From CALXQW01 sp031553045 (lineage in GTDB: Bacteria; Verrucomicrobiota; Verrucomicrobiia; Opitutales; Intestinicryptomonadaceae), in the NCBI GenBank assembly GCA_031553045.1, contig JAVBLZ010000006.1, forward strand, positions 310,001-374,000: a stretch of 64,000 nt of DNA, read 5' to 3'. The notes under the pieces are model-generated. The model made no database searches. It worked only from the letters and a program-made list of their open reading frames with translations, and was not told the DNA's origin. Made by a program: the position numbers and the translations under genes. Shown here one piece after another: positions 34,247-43,977 of this stretch (positions within the stretch are counted from its first letter, which is position 1; each line of letters begins with the position of its first letter).

Positions 34247-35080
34247 ATGAAACTTAAAAACATTTCATCGCAGATAATATTGGCTTTAAGCGAGCTATTC
34301 CGTTATAAAACATTAATGTTAATCTTTATTTTCAATCAAGTTTTAGCGGAAGAAAATGTAAGAAATCCTTCCTCAGAAAATGAAAGCCCTTCAGAAAAAC
34401 AGTCCTCAGAAGTAATTATTGAAACTAAAGAACAATTTTGCGAACGCCTAAAACAAGGCGTTACATCTTTGAAAAACGGCGATGTTTTTATAAATATGAA
34501 AAAAGATGATGATTTAAATGTTCTGCCAGCCTTCTCCGATTGCCGTAAATATCTTGATAATTTGAAAGGATCTGGCTTTTCCCGCATCCAGCACATTTTT
34601 TTATTAAACATAGACCCAAATCTGGATGTTAAACAATTTGTAAAAGATATTAAAACTACAAACGGATTTTGGATTGATGGCGCAAAACAATATTTTAAAC
34701 GTAAACGTTTTAAATTTGAAGAAGTTAAACCAAATATAAGAAATATCAAAACCTATATAGATAGCGGCGCAATCATATTAGCGCCTTTACCAACAACTGG
34801 GAAAAAGACTTGGGATTCTCTCTTGGAGAGACTTGAAAAACGCAGCGCAGAAACCGACATTAATAACTGGATTAAAACATTAAAAACATTCAAACCTATA
34901 TCTAATTTAAATGATCTAATTAATATAGATTTGCGTATATCTTACATAGGTGGTTACAACGAAAAAAGCAAAGAATTGTTTGTCTTTTGCATCCAGAATA
35001 AAGAAGGCGTGTGGATTACCGAAGCCGAATTTGCAAAACTTTCAAAAGGTTGTACGCATTATTCTTTGGATGTAAATTGA
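34247..35080 (+). CDS. Exported protein of unknown function, possibly a degenerate C39-like peptidase fold
   Basis: 277 residues with an N-terminal hydrophobic segment (TLMLIFIFNQVLAEE) that looks like a signal peptide with a long n-region. A Ser/Glu-rich linker (35-60) follows. The C-terminal half has a pattern seen in C39/papain-like exported proteins: FWIDGAKQYFKRKRFKFEEV, YIDSGAIILAPLP, then DLRISYIGGYNEKSKELFVF. In active relatives the segment before IxGYN normally holds the catalytic His (HMR); here it is DLR, and no Cys sits at the helix start, so it would be inactive. This is a weak fold-level guess. Lone gene beside the inverted-repeat element; AT-rich. Confidence 0.5.
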   Translation: MKLKNISSQIILALSELFRYKTLMLIFIFNQVLAEENVRNPSSENESPSEKQSSEVIIETKEQFCERLKQGVTSLKNGDVFINMKKDDDLNVLPAFSDCRKYLDNLKGSGFSRIQHIFLLNIDPNLDVKQFVKDIKTTNGFWIDGAKQYFKRKRFKFEEVKPNIRNIKTYIDSGAIILAPLPTTGKKTWDSLLERLEKRSAETDINNWIKTLKTFKPISNLNDLINIDLRISYIGGYNEKSKELFVFCIQNKEGVWITEAEFAKLSKGCTHYSLDVN

Positions 35081-35131
35081 GGTCTTTGGATGTAAAATTC
35101 AAACACTCTACCCTATCATTTTTCAGACAAA

Positions 35132-35166
35132 AAGTCTGAGAATTCATTATTGAAATTCTCAGACTT
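35132..35166 (-). terminator. Terminator of the ptsH-rng gene train
   Basis: AAGTCTGAGAATT (35132-35144) pairs perfectly with AATTCTCAGACTT (35154-35166), a 13-bp stem. The minus strand continues with five T. It lies 70 bases after the rng stop. It may also end the convergent gene at 34247-35080, though the plus-side T run is short. Confidence 0.85.
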
Positions 35167-35236
35167 TCATCAAAATCAAGTTCTATTAAATTTAGATAAT
35201 ATTCAAAAAAAATATCTAAATTTTTTGAACTTACGT

Positions 35237-36982
35237 TTACCTTAAAATCTTGCCGTTTTTATCTAATATGCGGAAGTTTTCAACGTGGCAACTTGGGTCC
35301 GCACGGAAAGTTAGGCGTATGCCGTATGCTTTTTCAAGATTTATGAGATGCTCATAATCTTCGGTCTGCAAGCGTTTAAGATTATCCGGATGCAAAAGTA
35401 TAAGCATTTCAATCTGTGAATTATCAACCGCAGATTTGCGTAAAGAACGTGCCGTTGACACAATTTTGCGCTGTATTTCTATGCTCATAGTGCGTGATGC
35501 CTTCACAACGCCCTTGCCCGCACAATATGGACAAACGCTGTAAATCCCGCTTGAATTACTTTCCGCATGGCGCTGGCGTGTCATCTGCATAATGCCAAGC
35601 TGAGAGATTGGCAAGACCTGACTTTTTGCCTTGTCTTTTTCCATCTCGTCTTTGAGTTTTTTATAGACGGTTTTGCGGTCTTTGGCACTTTTCATGTCGA
35701 TAGTATCCAAGATTATCAAGCCGCCTATATTGCGCAACCTTACCTGCCTTGCAGCCTCCGTAACAGCCTCAATATTTGCCTGCAAGATAAAATCTTTGCC
35801 GTCATCGTTCTTACCCTTGTGTGAGCCCGTATTTACATCTATCGCCGTAAGCGCCTCAGTTTCTTCAATCACAATTTCCCCGCCCGAAGGCAATGGCACT
35901 CTGCGTTGGAAAGTTTGCGCAATTTGTTTTTCTATATTATAACGCTCAAAGATTGGAATATTGTCGTTATAATTTTGAATCTTGTTGCGGCTGCGACGTG
36001 AAACTTCAGACACAATTTTATTTATGCGCTCATACTCATCTTTGTTGTCTATGAGTATCCTGTCAGTTTCTTCAGTAAGGAAGTCGCGCACGGTGCGCTC
36101 AATAATGTCCGGCTCTTTATAGACTATGGCGGGCGCAGGCGTAGTCTCAATGCGCTCTTGAATCTGCTTCCATCTATTTAAGAGAATTTGAAAATCTCTT
36201 TCAAAATATGTAAGGCGTTTATTCTGACCGGCAGTGCGCACTATCACACCCATACCTTCCGGAATTTTCATTGTGCCGAGTATTTTCTTAATCCTATCTC
36301 TCTCACGCTTGTCTTCAATCTTGCGGGATATGCCGCATTGACCAGCGTATGGCATCAAAACCAAGTATCTGCCTGGGATGGCTATGTTTGTTGTAACACG
36401 AGGCCCCTTTGAACCAATCTGCGTCTTTGTAATCTGCACGATAATTTCCGTACCGACAGGAAATTTTTCAGGAATATCTTTTGTAGAAAACTTCTGAGCA
36501 TTTTGCTTTTGCGCTTTGCTGCGGTTTTCTCTGACTATTTCATAAGAATTGTCGGAAGCGGATGGGAAAATATCCCAGTAATGCAAGAAAGCATTTTTCT
36601 GCTGGCCAACATCTACAAAAGCCGCCTTCAAGCCAGCTTCGAGATTTTGAATCTTGCCCTTGAAAATTGCGCCAACCATGCTTTCATCGCCGGAACGCTC
36701 AATCTCAAACTTTTGCATCAGACCGTCAACAAGCAAGCCCACACGAGTTTCAAGCGGCTCTACATTTATGACAATCTCACGATAAGATTGCTCCTCACGT
36801 TTAAGCAGGCGTATTAACCTCTCAAGCAATGGACGCTTTTTGGAGCGCAATTTTGCCTCATAATTCAGTTGTTCTGCAGATACGGGTTCAACCACCGTTT
36901 CAGGCGGTTTTCTGGTTAAATCCATATCTTGTTCATTTGTTTCAATTTTTTCTTCTTTCACGTTTTTTTGAGTCCGTTTCAA
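35237..36982 (-). CDS. rng: Ribonuclease E/G
   Basis: 581 residues. An N-terminal acidic/basic extension (1-65) is followed by the S1-like domain (VGAIFKGKIQNLEAGLKAAF, VDVGQQKNAFLH) and the RNase E/G catalytic core. Metal-binding acids lie in AIDVNTG and LDTIDMK, and the zinc-link motif is CPYCAGKG. It lacks the long C-terminal scaffold of E. coli RNase E, so RNase G is the closer label. It makes 5'-monophosphate-dependent cuts in rRNA precursors and mRNA. Last gene of the ptsH-lptB-hprK-metH-rodA-rng train, 25 bases after rodA; the rodA-rng neighbourhood is common in bacteria. Confidence 0.93.
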   Translation of the reverse strand: MKRTQKNVKEEKIETNEQDMDLTRKPPETVVEPVSAEQLNYEAKLRSKKRPLLERLIRLLKREEQSYREIVINVEPLETRVGLLVDGLMQKFEIERSGDESMVGAIFKGKIQNLEAGLKAAFVDVGQQKNAFLHYWDIFPSASDNSYEIVRENRSKAQKQNAQKFSTKDIPEKFPVGTEIIVQITKTQIGSKGPRVTTNIAIPGRYLVLMPYAGQCGISRKIEDKRERDRIKKILGTMKIPEGMGVIVRTAGQNKRLTYFERDFQILLNRWKQIQERIETTPAPAIVYKEPDIIERTVRDFLTEETDRILIDNKDEYERINKIVSEVSRRSRNKIQNYNDNIPIFERYNIEKQIAQTFQRRVPLPSGGEIVIEETEALTAIDVNTGSHKGKNDDGKDFILQANIEAVTEAARQVRLRNIGGLIILDTIDMKSAKDRKTVYKKLKDEMEKDKAKSQVLPISQLGIMQMTRQRHAESNSSGIYSVCPYCAGKGVVKASRTMSIEIQRKIVSTARSLRKSAVDNSQIEMLILLHPDNLKRLQTEDYEHLINLEKAYGIRLTFRADPSCHVENFRILDKNGKILR

Positions 36983-37007
36983 TTTGCGGCGGGCTCATTC
37001 ATAAAAC

Positions 37008-38285
37008 TCAAACATAAACTTGCCTGTGCCTGTAAACGCTTTGCACTAGGCCTAAAAGTATGCAACAAGTCAAAATAAATGATCCGCCATAGCTTAACAT
37101 TGGCAGAGGAAGCCCTGTGATAGGCATTATGCCTATGGTCATCCCCACATTGATAAATATATGCGTCATGAGCATTGCGCCAATACCCACACATAGGTAT
37201 TGACCAAACCTGTCCCTCGACAAGTGCGCTGCACGCACGCAACTGTAAATAACTAAAGTTGATAACAACACTATTACCAGAGTGCCGCCAAAAAAGCCCG
37301 ACTCCTCAGCGATAACAGAAAATATGAAATCATTGTACGCCACACTGCTGGGCAGATAACCCAGCTTTGCCTGCGTACCTTCAGCAAATCCTTTTCCCCA
37401 CAAGCCGCCCGTAGATACAGAAATTAAACTCTGCCTATGATTCCAACTGACGCTGCGCCCGTGGGGGTCAACAACATCGGGTGCGACAAACGCCAATATG
37501 CGATTGCGCTGATAATCTTTTAGCGGCAAATAAGACGCCTCAGAGCCATAAGCATTCAAGCGGGCTGCCTCAGTTGCGTCTAAATTATGTTTTTCAAGAT
37601 AGTTGGAATAACCGTAAATATCCAAACCCACTATGGAAACACAGAGGCAAAATATCCCAAGCGTAGCTGCAAAGAAACGCTTGGAAAGTTTGGATACGTA
37701 CAAAATTGAAAATGCCATTGTAGGAAATACGAGAGTAGAGCCTAAATCAGGCTGTAAAAAAATCAACAAAATAGGTATAAAAAATACCACCCCAATTTTG
37801 ATTAAAATTTTTAATGAATACTTGATTGTGCCAATCTTAGACCTTGCAAGCATTGCCGATATCATTATGCATGTGCCAATCTTTGCCATTTCGGAAGGCT
37901 GTATTGAAAAGATTTTCAAGTCTATCCATCTTGTAGCGTTATATCGGCTTTCAACAAAGGGTATTGGTATGCCAAGATGCTCTTTCAAAACCAAAGGCAC
38001 TAAAAGCAAAATACAAGCCGCATAAATCAAATGCGCATGCGTGAAAAATACCACATAATCAACCCTGGCAATCACCGCATATACTACAAAACCTATTGCC
38101 GCAAAAATAATCTGCTTAATCCAAAATTGTTTAAATAAAGGTATTTCCTCTATATTATAACTTTGTGCGGAATAAATAAAACATACCCCTATTGTAATTA
38201 TGACAAGCATACACAATGGCGAAAACCAATCCGTCGAAGATTTTGGCTTCTCTTTAACCGTATGATTTTTTTTAACCTTCGTCAT
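37008..38285 (-). CDS. rodA: Rod shape-determining peptidoglycan polymerase RodA
   Basis: 425 residues from the ATG at 38285, which overlaps the metH TGA by one base (TGATG). About ten TM helices of the SEDS family. Conserved segments are RWIDLKIFSIQPSEMAKI, LLIFLQPDLGSTLV, the loop QRNRILAFVAPDVVDPHG, and AEESGFFGG, followed by GLPLPMLSYGGSFILT. It polymerises glycan strands with a class B PBP for cell elongation. Length and RodA-type motifs favour RodA over FtsW. No mreBCD or pbp2 in the window. Confidence 0.93.
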   Translation of the reverse strand: MTKVKKNHTVKEKPKSSTDWFSPLCMLVIITIGVCFIYSAQSYNIEEIPLFKQFWIKQIIFAAIGFVVYAVIARVDYVVFFTHAHLIYAACILLLVPLVLKEHLGIPIPFVESRYNATRWIDLKIFSIQPSEMAKIGTCIMISAMLARSKIGTIKYSLKILIKIGVVFFIPILLIFLQPDLGSTLVFPTMAFSILYVSKLSKRFFAATLGIFCLCVSIVGLDIYGYSNYLEKHNLDATEAARLNAYGSEASYLPLKDYQRNRILAFVAPDVVDPHGRSVSWNHRQSLISVSTGGLWGKGFAEGTQAKLGYLPSSVAYNDFIFSVIAEESGFFGGTLVIVLLSTLVIYSCVRAAHLSRDRFGQYLCVGIGAMLMTHIFINVGMTIGIMPITGLPLPMLSYGGSFILTCCILLGLVQSVYRHRQVYV

Positions 38286-41200
38286 CAAGACATTATTATG
38301 GATTTATTTGCTATGAAAGTTTTAAGCTCAGAAAGCGGGATGTTTCTGCGTTTTGCATAATCTTTAAATTGGTCTTCATCAATTTTGCCCAAATTAAAAT
38401 ATTTTGCATTTTTATTGCCGAACCAAAGCGCCGAAACGCTCGAAGCCGGATTCATGGAATAATTTGAAGTAAGCTCTACACTGATATTATTCTCAGCTTT
38501 AAGCAACGACCAAATTTTTGCCTTCTGGCTGTGATCGGGAGAAATGGGATAACCCAATGCGGGGCGTATCCCCTTATCAGTTGTAAATTTTCCAAAAACT
38601 TCCACATTAAGATATTCGGCAGCAGCCTCTGCGATTCTGTCTGCGAGCGTCTGAATAAGCAAAGCCTCATAAGACTTTTCGCCGCCTGCAATATCTTTAA
38701 TTATCGCATTGACACCCTGCCCTATGCTGGTGATGAATGCGCCAAGAAAGTCGGTAATTCCTGAATCTTGCGGCGCAATAAAATCCGCCAATGACAGATT
38801 TTGCAATCCTTCTTCTTGTTGTCTGAAGAAGTTTAAAACTTCAAGCGGTTTGGAATCGTAAGAATATATTTGCACATCATCGCCAATGGAATTTGCCTTA
38901 AAAATACCATAGACATATTCTGCGCTTATTTTGTTTTTCAAATCTTCCAGAGATTTTTTTGCATCGCTGAAAAGCTTGCCAGCCTCCGGTTCTTCAAGGA
39001 CTTTTGGATATGCGCCTTTAAAGCCCCATGCGTGGAAAAACGGCGTCCAAGAAAAATATTTTTCAAGTTCCTTAATTGAAATTTTGCCTGCAAACACCCC
39101 GTAAGATTTTTCTTCAAGCTTTGTTATATGAGAAAAATCTTGCGCCTTCTTTTTTGCCCGTGCATCAAGTATTGACAACATCTTTTTTGGTTTTGAGTTT
39201 TCAAATTCAAGACGCAATTTTTCCTGTGAAGATTTTAATTCAGCCGCATAAAGTGGATAAGTTTTATCATCGCATATCTTGGCGCAAACACCTGCAACCA
39301 AGGAAGCATCTGCAACGCAGTCAACTGTTGACGAATATAGCGGCGCAAGCTTGACGGCGGTATGCAGAGCGCTTGTAGTTGCGCCGCCAACAATTATGGG
39401 CGTCTTTAAAGAAGCGCTTTCAAAAAGTTTCACCACTTTTTGAATTTCCTCTAAAGACGGAGTAATAAGAGCGCTTAAGCCCACTATATCCGCATTATTT
39501 TTCTGAGCAGACTCTAAAATATCTTCCGCAGAACACATTACGCCCAAATCTATTACTTCATAACTGTTGCAGGCTAAAACTATTGAAACTATATTTTTGC
39601 CGATGTCATGCACATCGCCTTTGACGGTTGCAAGGACGATTTTTTTACGGTTATCCGCCCCCTCTTTGGAAGATTTTTTCATCAAAGGCTCTAGCGCATT
39701 TACCGCTTCTTTCATAACTCTTGCGCTTTTTACGACCTGCGGCAAAAACATTTTACCCTCTCCAAAAAGCCTGCCTACATGCTTCATTGCGTCCATAAGA
39801 GGAATTTCTACAACCTTTAGGGCGTCTTGCGTTTCTTCAAAATAATGCAGGGCAACTTCTTTAATTTTATCTTGCCGCCCTTTGACAAAGCAACTTATCA
39901 AGCGCTCATCCCAAGAAAGCTTGGACCAATCATCCACAACTTCGGATACTTTTTTTGAACCGGAATCTTTAAAGCGTTCTGCATTTTCAAGAAGCAAATC
40001 AGTAGAGTCTTTTGATGCGTTCAATACAACATCTTCAACAAGTTTTTTTAAACCTTTATCAATATCTTCGTAAACGGGCAAGACGCCAGCATTGACAATG
40101 CCCATATCCAAGCCCGCTTTAATTGCATGGTATAAAAACACCGAGTGCATAGCCTCTCTGACAGGATTGTTGCCCCTGAAAGCAAAACTAATGTTGCTGA
40201 CACCCGCACTTGTACGCACACCTTTGCAAAGTTTTTTCAACTCCCTAACCGCTTCAATAAAATTGACCGCATAGGCGTTGTGTTCCTCAATCCCGGTTGC
40301 AATACTTAAAACATTAACATCAAAAATTATGTCGTTTGCAGCAAAGCCGACTTCATTTATAAGCAAATCAAAAGCCCTCTTACAAATCCGCACTTTGTCC
40401 GGCTTAGATGCCGCTTGCCCCGCCTCGTCAAAAGCCATAACAACAATGGCAGCACCTAATTTTTTAATTTCGTCCGCCCTTGCAATGAAAGTTTCACGAC
40501 CTTCTTTTAAACTGATAGAATTTACGATTGCCTTGCCTTGCACGCACTTTAAACCCGCAATGATTGTGTCAAAATCTGACGAATCTATCATGAAGGGAAC
40601 TTTTGCAATTTCAGGCTCAGCACCCGCCAAGTTTAAAAATTTAACCATGCAAGATTTTGAATCAAGCATAGCTTCATCAAAGTTCAAGTCTATGGCATTT
40701 GCGCCATTTTCTATTTGGTTTTTTGCAACCACAAGTGCGCCAGCATAATCTTCAGCCTTGATTAACTTTCTGAAAGCCAAAGAGCCCATGACATTTGCCC
40801 TCTCGCCAATGCAGATAAATGCGGAGTCATTTTCAGGCAGATTCAGAAGTTCCAACCCTGAAATCTTTAAAGATAAATCTTGAACTTTTAATTTTCTGGG
40901 CGGGCAATTTTTACAAGCATTAACGACCGCTTCTATATGCTTTGGCGTAGTACCGCAGCAACCCCCGATTACGTTTAACAAACCCTCCGACGCATACTGA
41001 TATAAAAATTTCGCAGTGTCTTCAGGCATTTGATCATAGCCAAAATCCGAAAGCGGATTTGGCAGACCGGCGTTAGGATAACAACTGGTATAGCAAAGCG
41101 CAATCTCGCTGAATTCTTCAATGTAAGGACGCATTTTTTCAGCGCCCAAACTGCAATTTAAACCAATAAAAATCGGATGTGCGTGCGCTATGCTTGCTAC

Positions 41201-41920
41201 AAATGCCGCAATAGTTTGCCCGCTTAAAAGCCTGCCTGTTGCGTCTGAAATTGTTGCGCTTATAGCTATGGGTTTGCGCTCTTTGCGTTCTTCAATAAGG
41301 TTTAGATATGCGTATATTGCTGCTTTTGCATTTAAGGTATCAAATACAGTTTCAAGCAAAAATAAATCCACGCCGCCATCCCAAAGATTTTCCATTTGCT
41401 CTTTGTATGCTTCTGCAAGTTCATCAAAAGTTACGCTGCGCTTTGAAGGGTCTAAGACGTCAGGAGACATAGATGCCGACTTATTCATAGGCCCAATAGA
41501 GCCCGCCACAAAGCAAATACGTCCAGGATTATTTTCTTCAATTTCTTTTGAGATAGATTTAAGCAACCGTGCCGCCTCTAAATTTATTTGCGGCACCAAA
41601 GACTCAAGCGCATAATCCGCCTGCGCTATTTTTGTGGCGCTAAAAGTACAGGTCGTAACAATGTCCGCACCCGCCAAGTAATATTCTTTGTGCAGCTTAT
41701 GGAGAACATCCGGCCGCGTAAGATTCAGCAAATCATTATTGCCTTTAAGCTCTGCAATAGCGTTTTTTAACGCCGGTATTTGCCCCCTAAAATCTTGCTC
41801 GTTTAAACCCACTCTTTGAATCAGCGTGCCCATGCCGCCATCCAAAAAAACTATGCGTTTTTGCAACAACACTTCAAGAGCCCTAGCCCTTTGGGTCAGT
41901 GGTAATTTTAAAATGTCCAT
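38285..41920 (-). CDS. metH: Cobalamin-dependent methionine synthase
   Basis: 1211 residues with the full four-module order: homocysteine-binding barrel (1-325, zinc Cys in FIGLNCSLGAEKM and VIGGCCGTTP), methyltetrahydrofolate barrel (360-620, ICIGERANVMGS, DLNFDEAMLDS), cobalamin modules (650-890, with the B12-ligating DVHDIGKNIV), and the AdoMet-dependent reactivation domain (900-1211, GIRPALGYPISPDHS, SSVSALWFG). Methylates homocysteine to methionine using methylcobalamin, so it depends on B12 uptake or synthesis. No cobalamin riboswitch is visible; the gene sits within an operon, 7 bases after hprK and overlapping rodA. Confidence 0.97.
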   Translation of the reverse strand: MDILKLPLTQRARALEVLLQKRIVFLDGGMGTLIQRVGLNEQDFRGQIPALKNAIAELKGNNDLLNLTRPDVLHKLHKEYYLAGADIVTTCTFSATKIAQADYALESLVPQINLEAARLLKSISKEIEENNPGRICFVAGSIGPMNKSASMSPDVLDPSKRSVTFDELAEAYKEQMENLWDGGVDLFLLETVFDTLNAKAAIYAYLNLIEERKERKPIAISATISDATGRLLSGQTIAAFVASIAHAHPIFIGLNCSLGAEKMRPYIEEFSEIALCYTSCYPNAGLPNPLSDFGYDQMPEDTAKFLYQYASEGLLNVIGGCCGTTPKHIEAVVNACKNCPPRKLKVQDLSLKISGLELLNLPENDSAFICIGERANVMGSLAFRKLIKAEDYAGALVVAKNQIENGANAIDLNFDEAMLDSKSCMVKFLNLAGAEPEIAKVPFMIDSSDFDTIIAGLKCVQGKAIVNSISLKEGRETFIARADEIKKLGAAIVVMAFDEAGQAASKPDKVRICKRAFDLLINEVGFAANDIIFDVNVLSIATGIEEHNAYAVNFIEAVRELKKLCKGVRTSAGVSNISFAFRGNNPVREAMHSVFLYHAIKAGLDMGIVNAGVLPVYEDIDKGLKKLVEDVVLNASKDSTDLLLENAERFKDSGSKKVSEVVDDWSKLSWDERLISCFVKGRQDKIKEVALHYFEETQDALKVVEIPLMDAMKHVGRLFGEGKMFLPQVVKSARVMKEAVNALEPLMKKSSKEGADNRKKIVLATVKGDVHDIGKNIVSIVLACNSYEVIDLGVMCSAEDILESAQKNNADIVGLSALITPSLEEIQKVVKLFESASLKTPIIVGGATTSALHTAVKLAPLYSSTVDCVADASLVAGVCAKICDDKTYPLYAAELKSSQEKLRLEFENSKPKKMLSILDARAKKKAQDFSHITKLEEKSYGVFAGKISIKELEKYFSWTPFFHAWGFKGAYPKVLEEPEAGKLFSDAKKSLEDLKNKISAEYVYGIFKANSIGDDVQIYSYDSKPLEVLNFFRQQEEGLQNLSLADFIAPQDSGITDFLGAFITSIGQGVNAIIKDIAGGEKSYEALLIQTLADRIAEAAAEYLNVEVFGKFTTDKGIRPALGYPISPDHSQKAKIWSLLKAENNISVELTSNYSMNPASSVSALWFGNKNAKYFNLGKIDEDQFKDYAKRRNIPLSELKTFIANKSIIMS

Positions 41921-41927
41921 TGAATAT

Positions 41928-42890
41928 TTACAGATTAACTTTGGTCATGTGGGCTATGAGTTTTTCATTGAACTCTTTTGCGCTGTCGTGCCCCATATAT
42001 CTTAGAGCCTGCACCATTGCCGCAACTTCCACAAGCCTTGCCATGTCTCTACCGGGACGCACCGGTATTTCAATGTGCGGAATATTTACGCCCAAAATTT
42101 CATGATAATTTTGCTCCAACCCCGTGCGTTCTTCATTAATACCGGGTCGCCATTCAACAAAGTTCACAATCAAATCAATGCTTGTTTCAAGACGTACGCA
42201 TTTAATGCCAAAAAGCTCAGCAACATTAATTATGCCTATGCCCCTGCATTCCATAAAGCCTCTGTTGATGTCATTGCTTCTGCCAATTATCTTACCGCCT
42301 ATGCGCTTGCAATAGGTGAGGTCGTCGGCAACCAAAGAGTGCCCGTTTTCAATGAGCGCCAAGGCGCATTCGCTCTTGCCTATGCCGCTTGCGCCTTTTA
42401 TCAATGTGCCAATGCCTTTAAGGTCTATAAGCGTGCCATGTACTTGTGTGCGAGGGGCAAATTTTGCCTCTAAACCCAAAGCCAATTCGTTGGAGAATGA
42501 GCGTGAACTCATCGTAGTCCTGAAAGTTGGGATGGAATATTCTTTGAAAACCTCCATCATTGCCTTGGTCGGAGAAAGATTCCTAGACACTATAACGCAA
42601 GGGATTTTTGCCTTGGCAATGAGCGTCATGACATTCTTTTGCTTTTCGTAAGACAAGTCTTTCAGATAGGAAATTTCACCAGCTCCAAAAAGCTGTATGC
42701 GCTTTTCCGCAAAGTTTTTAAAATATCCCGTTATTGCGAGTGCGGGCCTATTCAAGCCAACTTCAAGTATATTGTTGCCCAGACCGCTTTCACCGGCGTA
42801 AAGCTCCAACATTAAGGAATCTTTGAATGATTCGTAAAAATCTCTTACGGAAATTTTTTCCGCATTTTTATTTAATGAGCTTTTGTTCAT
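41928..42890 (-). CDS. hprK: HPr kinase/phosphorylase
   Basis: 320 residues. The N-terminal domain (1-135) is followed by the catalytic domain with H151 (VHGTLIDLKG), the P-loop GASGIGKS at 166-173, D189-D190 (LVADD), and MECRGIGIINVAELFG with the downstream RPGRDMARLVEVAAM segment. It phosphorylates and dephosphorylates the regulatory serine of HPr. Its substrate HPr is encoded two genes upstream. The start is one base after the lptB stop. In organisms without a full sugar PTS such pairs act as regulators rather than transport components; that is inference here because EI and EII genes are not in view. Confidence 0.95.
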   Translation of the reverse strand: MNKSSLNKNAEKISVRDFYESFKDSLMLELYAGESGLGNNILEVGLNRPALAITGYFKNFAEKRIQLFGAGEISYLKDLSYEKQKNVMTLIAKAKIPCVIVSRNLSPTKAMMEVFKEYSIPTFRTTMSSRSFSNELALGLEAKFAPRTQVHGTLIDLKGIGTLIKGASGIGKSECALALIENGHSLVADDLTYCKRIGGKIIGRSNDINRGFMECRGIGIINVAELFGIKCVRLETSIDLIVNFVEWRPGINEERTGLEQNYHEILGVNIPHIEIPVRPGRDMARLVEVAAMVQALRYMGHDSAKEFNEKLIAHMTKVNL

Positions 42891-42891
42891 T

Positions 42892-43632
42892 TTACATTGT
42901 AAAGTTTTCGCCCAAGTAGAACTTGCGGCTTAGAGTGTCTGAAACTAAAAATTCACTGGTGCCTTCACAAAGAACTTTGCCCTCATGAATAAGATACGCC
43001 CTATCAACTATGCTGAGCGTTTCGCGCACATTGTGGTCTGTAATTAAAACCCCGATGTCTTTCGATTTAAGACCTTTGATTATATCCTGAACTTCCGCAA
43101 CGCTGATTGGGTCAACACCGCTAAAAGGTTCGTCCATAAGCAAAAAATTTGGGCGTGAAGTCAAAGCTCTGGTGATTTCAAGCCTGCGGCGCTCCCCGCC
43201 GGAAAGCGTATAGGCTTTCTGGTCAGAGAGGCTTGTAAGCTCTAACTCATCAAGCATTGCAAGAACATAGTCTTTAAGTTCTTTTCTGGGAATGGGCAGA
43301 TTTTCCGCCACCGCCAAAATGTTTTCATAAACAGTAAGTTTTCTAAAAATAGACGCCTCCTGAGGCAGATAACCTATGCCGCATCTTGCACGTTTATACA
43401 TGGGCAAGTTTGTGATGTCTTTACCGTCTAAAAAAACTTTGCCGCTGGTTGCGGCGACAAGACCAACTATCATGTAGAATGTGGTTGTTTTACCTGCGCC
43501 ATTGGGCCCCAAAAGACCCACAATTTCACCCGCTTTAACGCTCAAACTCACGCCTTTTACGACTTTGCGTTTATCGTATTCTTTGACGAGCTCCTGCGTT
43601 TCTATGCAGGCTTTGCAATTATTAAATTCCAT
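42892..43632 (-). CDS. lptB: LPS export ABC transporter ATP-binding protein LptB
   Basis: 246 residues. Walker A is GPNGAGKTTTFYMIVGL, the Q-loop region is GIGYLPQEASIFRKLTVYEN, the signature is TLSGGERRRLEI, Walker B is FLLMDEPFSGVDPI, and the switch His is in ITDHNVRETL. This is the LptB pattern. With LptF and LptG (not in the window) it powers LPS extraction from the inner membrane. It lies between the HPr and HPr kinase genes; lptB-hprK neighbourhoods also occur in proteobacteria around rpoN. Confidence 0.95.
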   Translation of the reverse strand: MEFNNCKACIETQELVKEYDKRKVVKGVSLSVKAGEIVGLLGPNGAGKTTTFYMIVGLVAATSGKVFLDGKDITNLPMYKRARCGIGYLPQEASIFRKLTVYENILAVAENLPIPRKELKDYVLAMLDELELTSLSDQKAYTLSGGERRRLEITRALTSRPNFLLMDEPFSGVDPISVAEVQDIIKGLKSKDIGVLITDHNVRETLSIVDRAYLIHEGKVLCEGTSEFLVSDTLSRKFYLGENFTM

Positions 43633-43692
43633 TGTGCGTAAAATGTGGCAATTTTAGCCATCATTGCAACGCAAAAAAAAGATTTTTAACGC

Positions 43693-43977
43693 CTATTCTT
43701 CGTCAAACTTGCGGGTAAAAAGAGCTTCCATCTCTGCAAGCATTTCATCAGCATTGTCGCCGGTAACAGCGAATTTAAGTTCCGAGCCTTTGCCGGCAGC
43801 AAGCATCATTAAACTCATGATACTCTTGCCGTTGACACGCTCGCCGTCTTTTTCGACCCAAACGTCCAAAGTAGAATACCTGCTTGAAATGCGTACAATC
43901 ATAGCCGCAGGACGAGCGTGGATACCCATCTTATTCTGCACGACAAATGTGCGATTTATTTCAGATACTTCAGCCAT
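43693..43977 (-). CDS. ptsH: HPr-like phosphocarrier protein
   Basis: 94 residues, the usual HPr size. The phosphorylatable histidine is H20 in NKMGIHARPAAM. The regulatory serine is S52 in NGKSIMSLMML, so both the EI-dependent and the HprK-dependent sites are present. First gene of the train ending at rng, 60 bases upstream of lptB. Having both sites with hprK close by suggests a working HPr/HPrK switch. Confidence 0.93.
   Translation of the reverse strand: MAEVSEINRTFVVQNKMGIHARPAAMIVRISSRYSTLDVWVEKDGERVNGKSIMSLMMLAAGKGSELKFAVTGDNADEMLAEMEALFTRKFDEE

Noticed and set aside
40278..40748. 156-codon plus-strand ORF inside metH
   Set aside because: Antisense shadow of a fully conserved methionine synthase module.
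38285..41920. Cobalamin riboswitch controlling metH
   Set aside because: Only 7 bases separate hprK from metH and no B12-box-like sequence was noticed upstream of the operon at 43978-44185.
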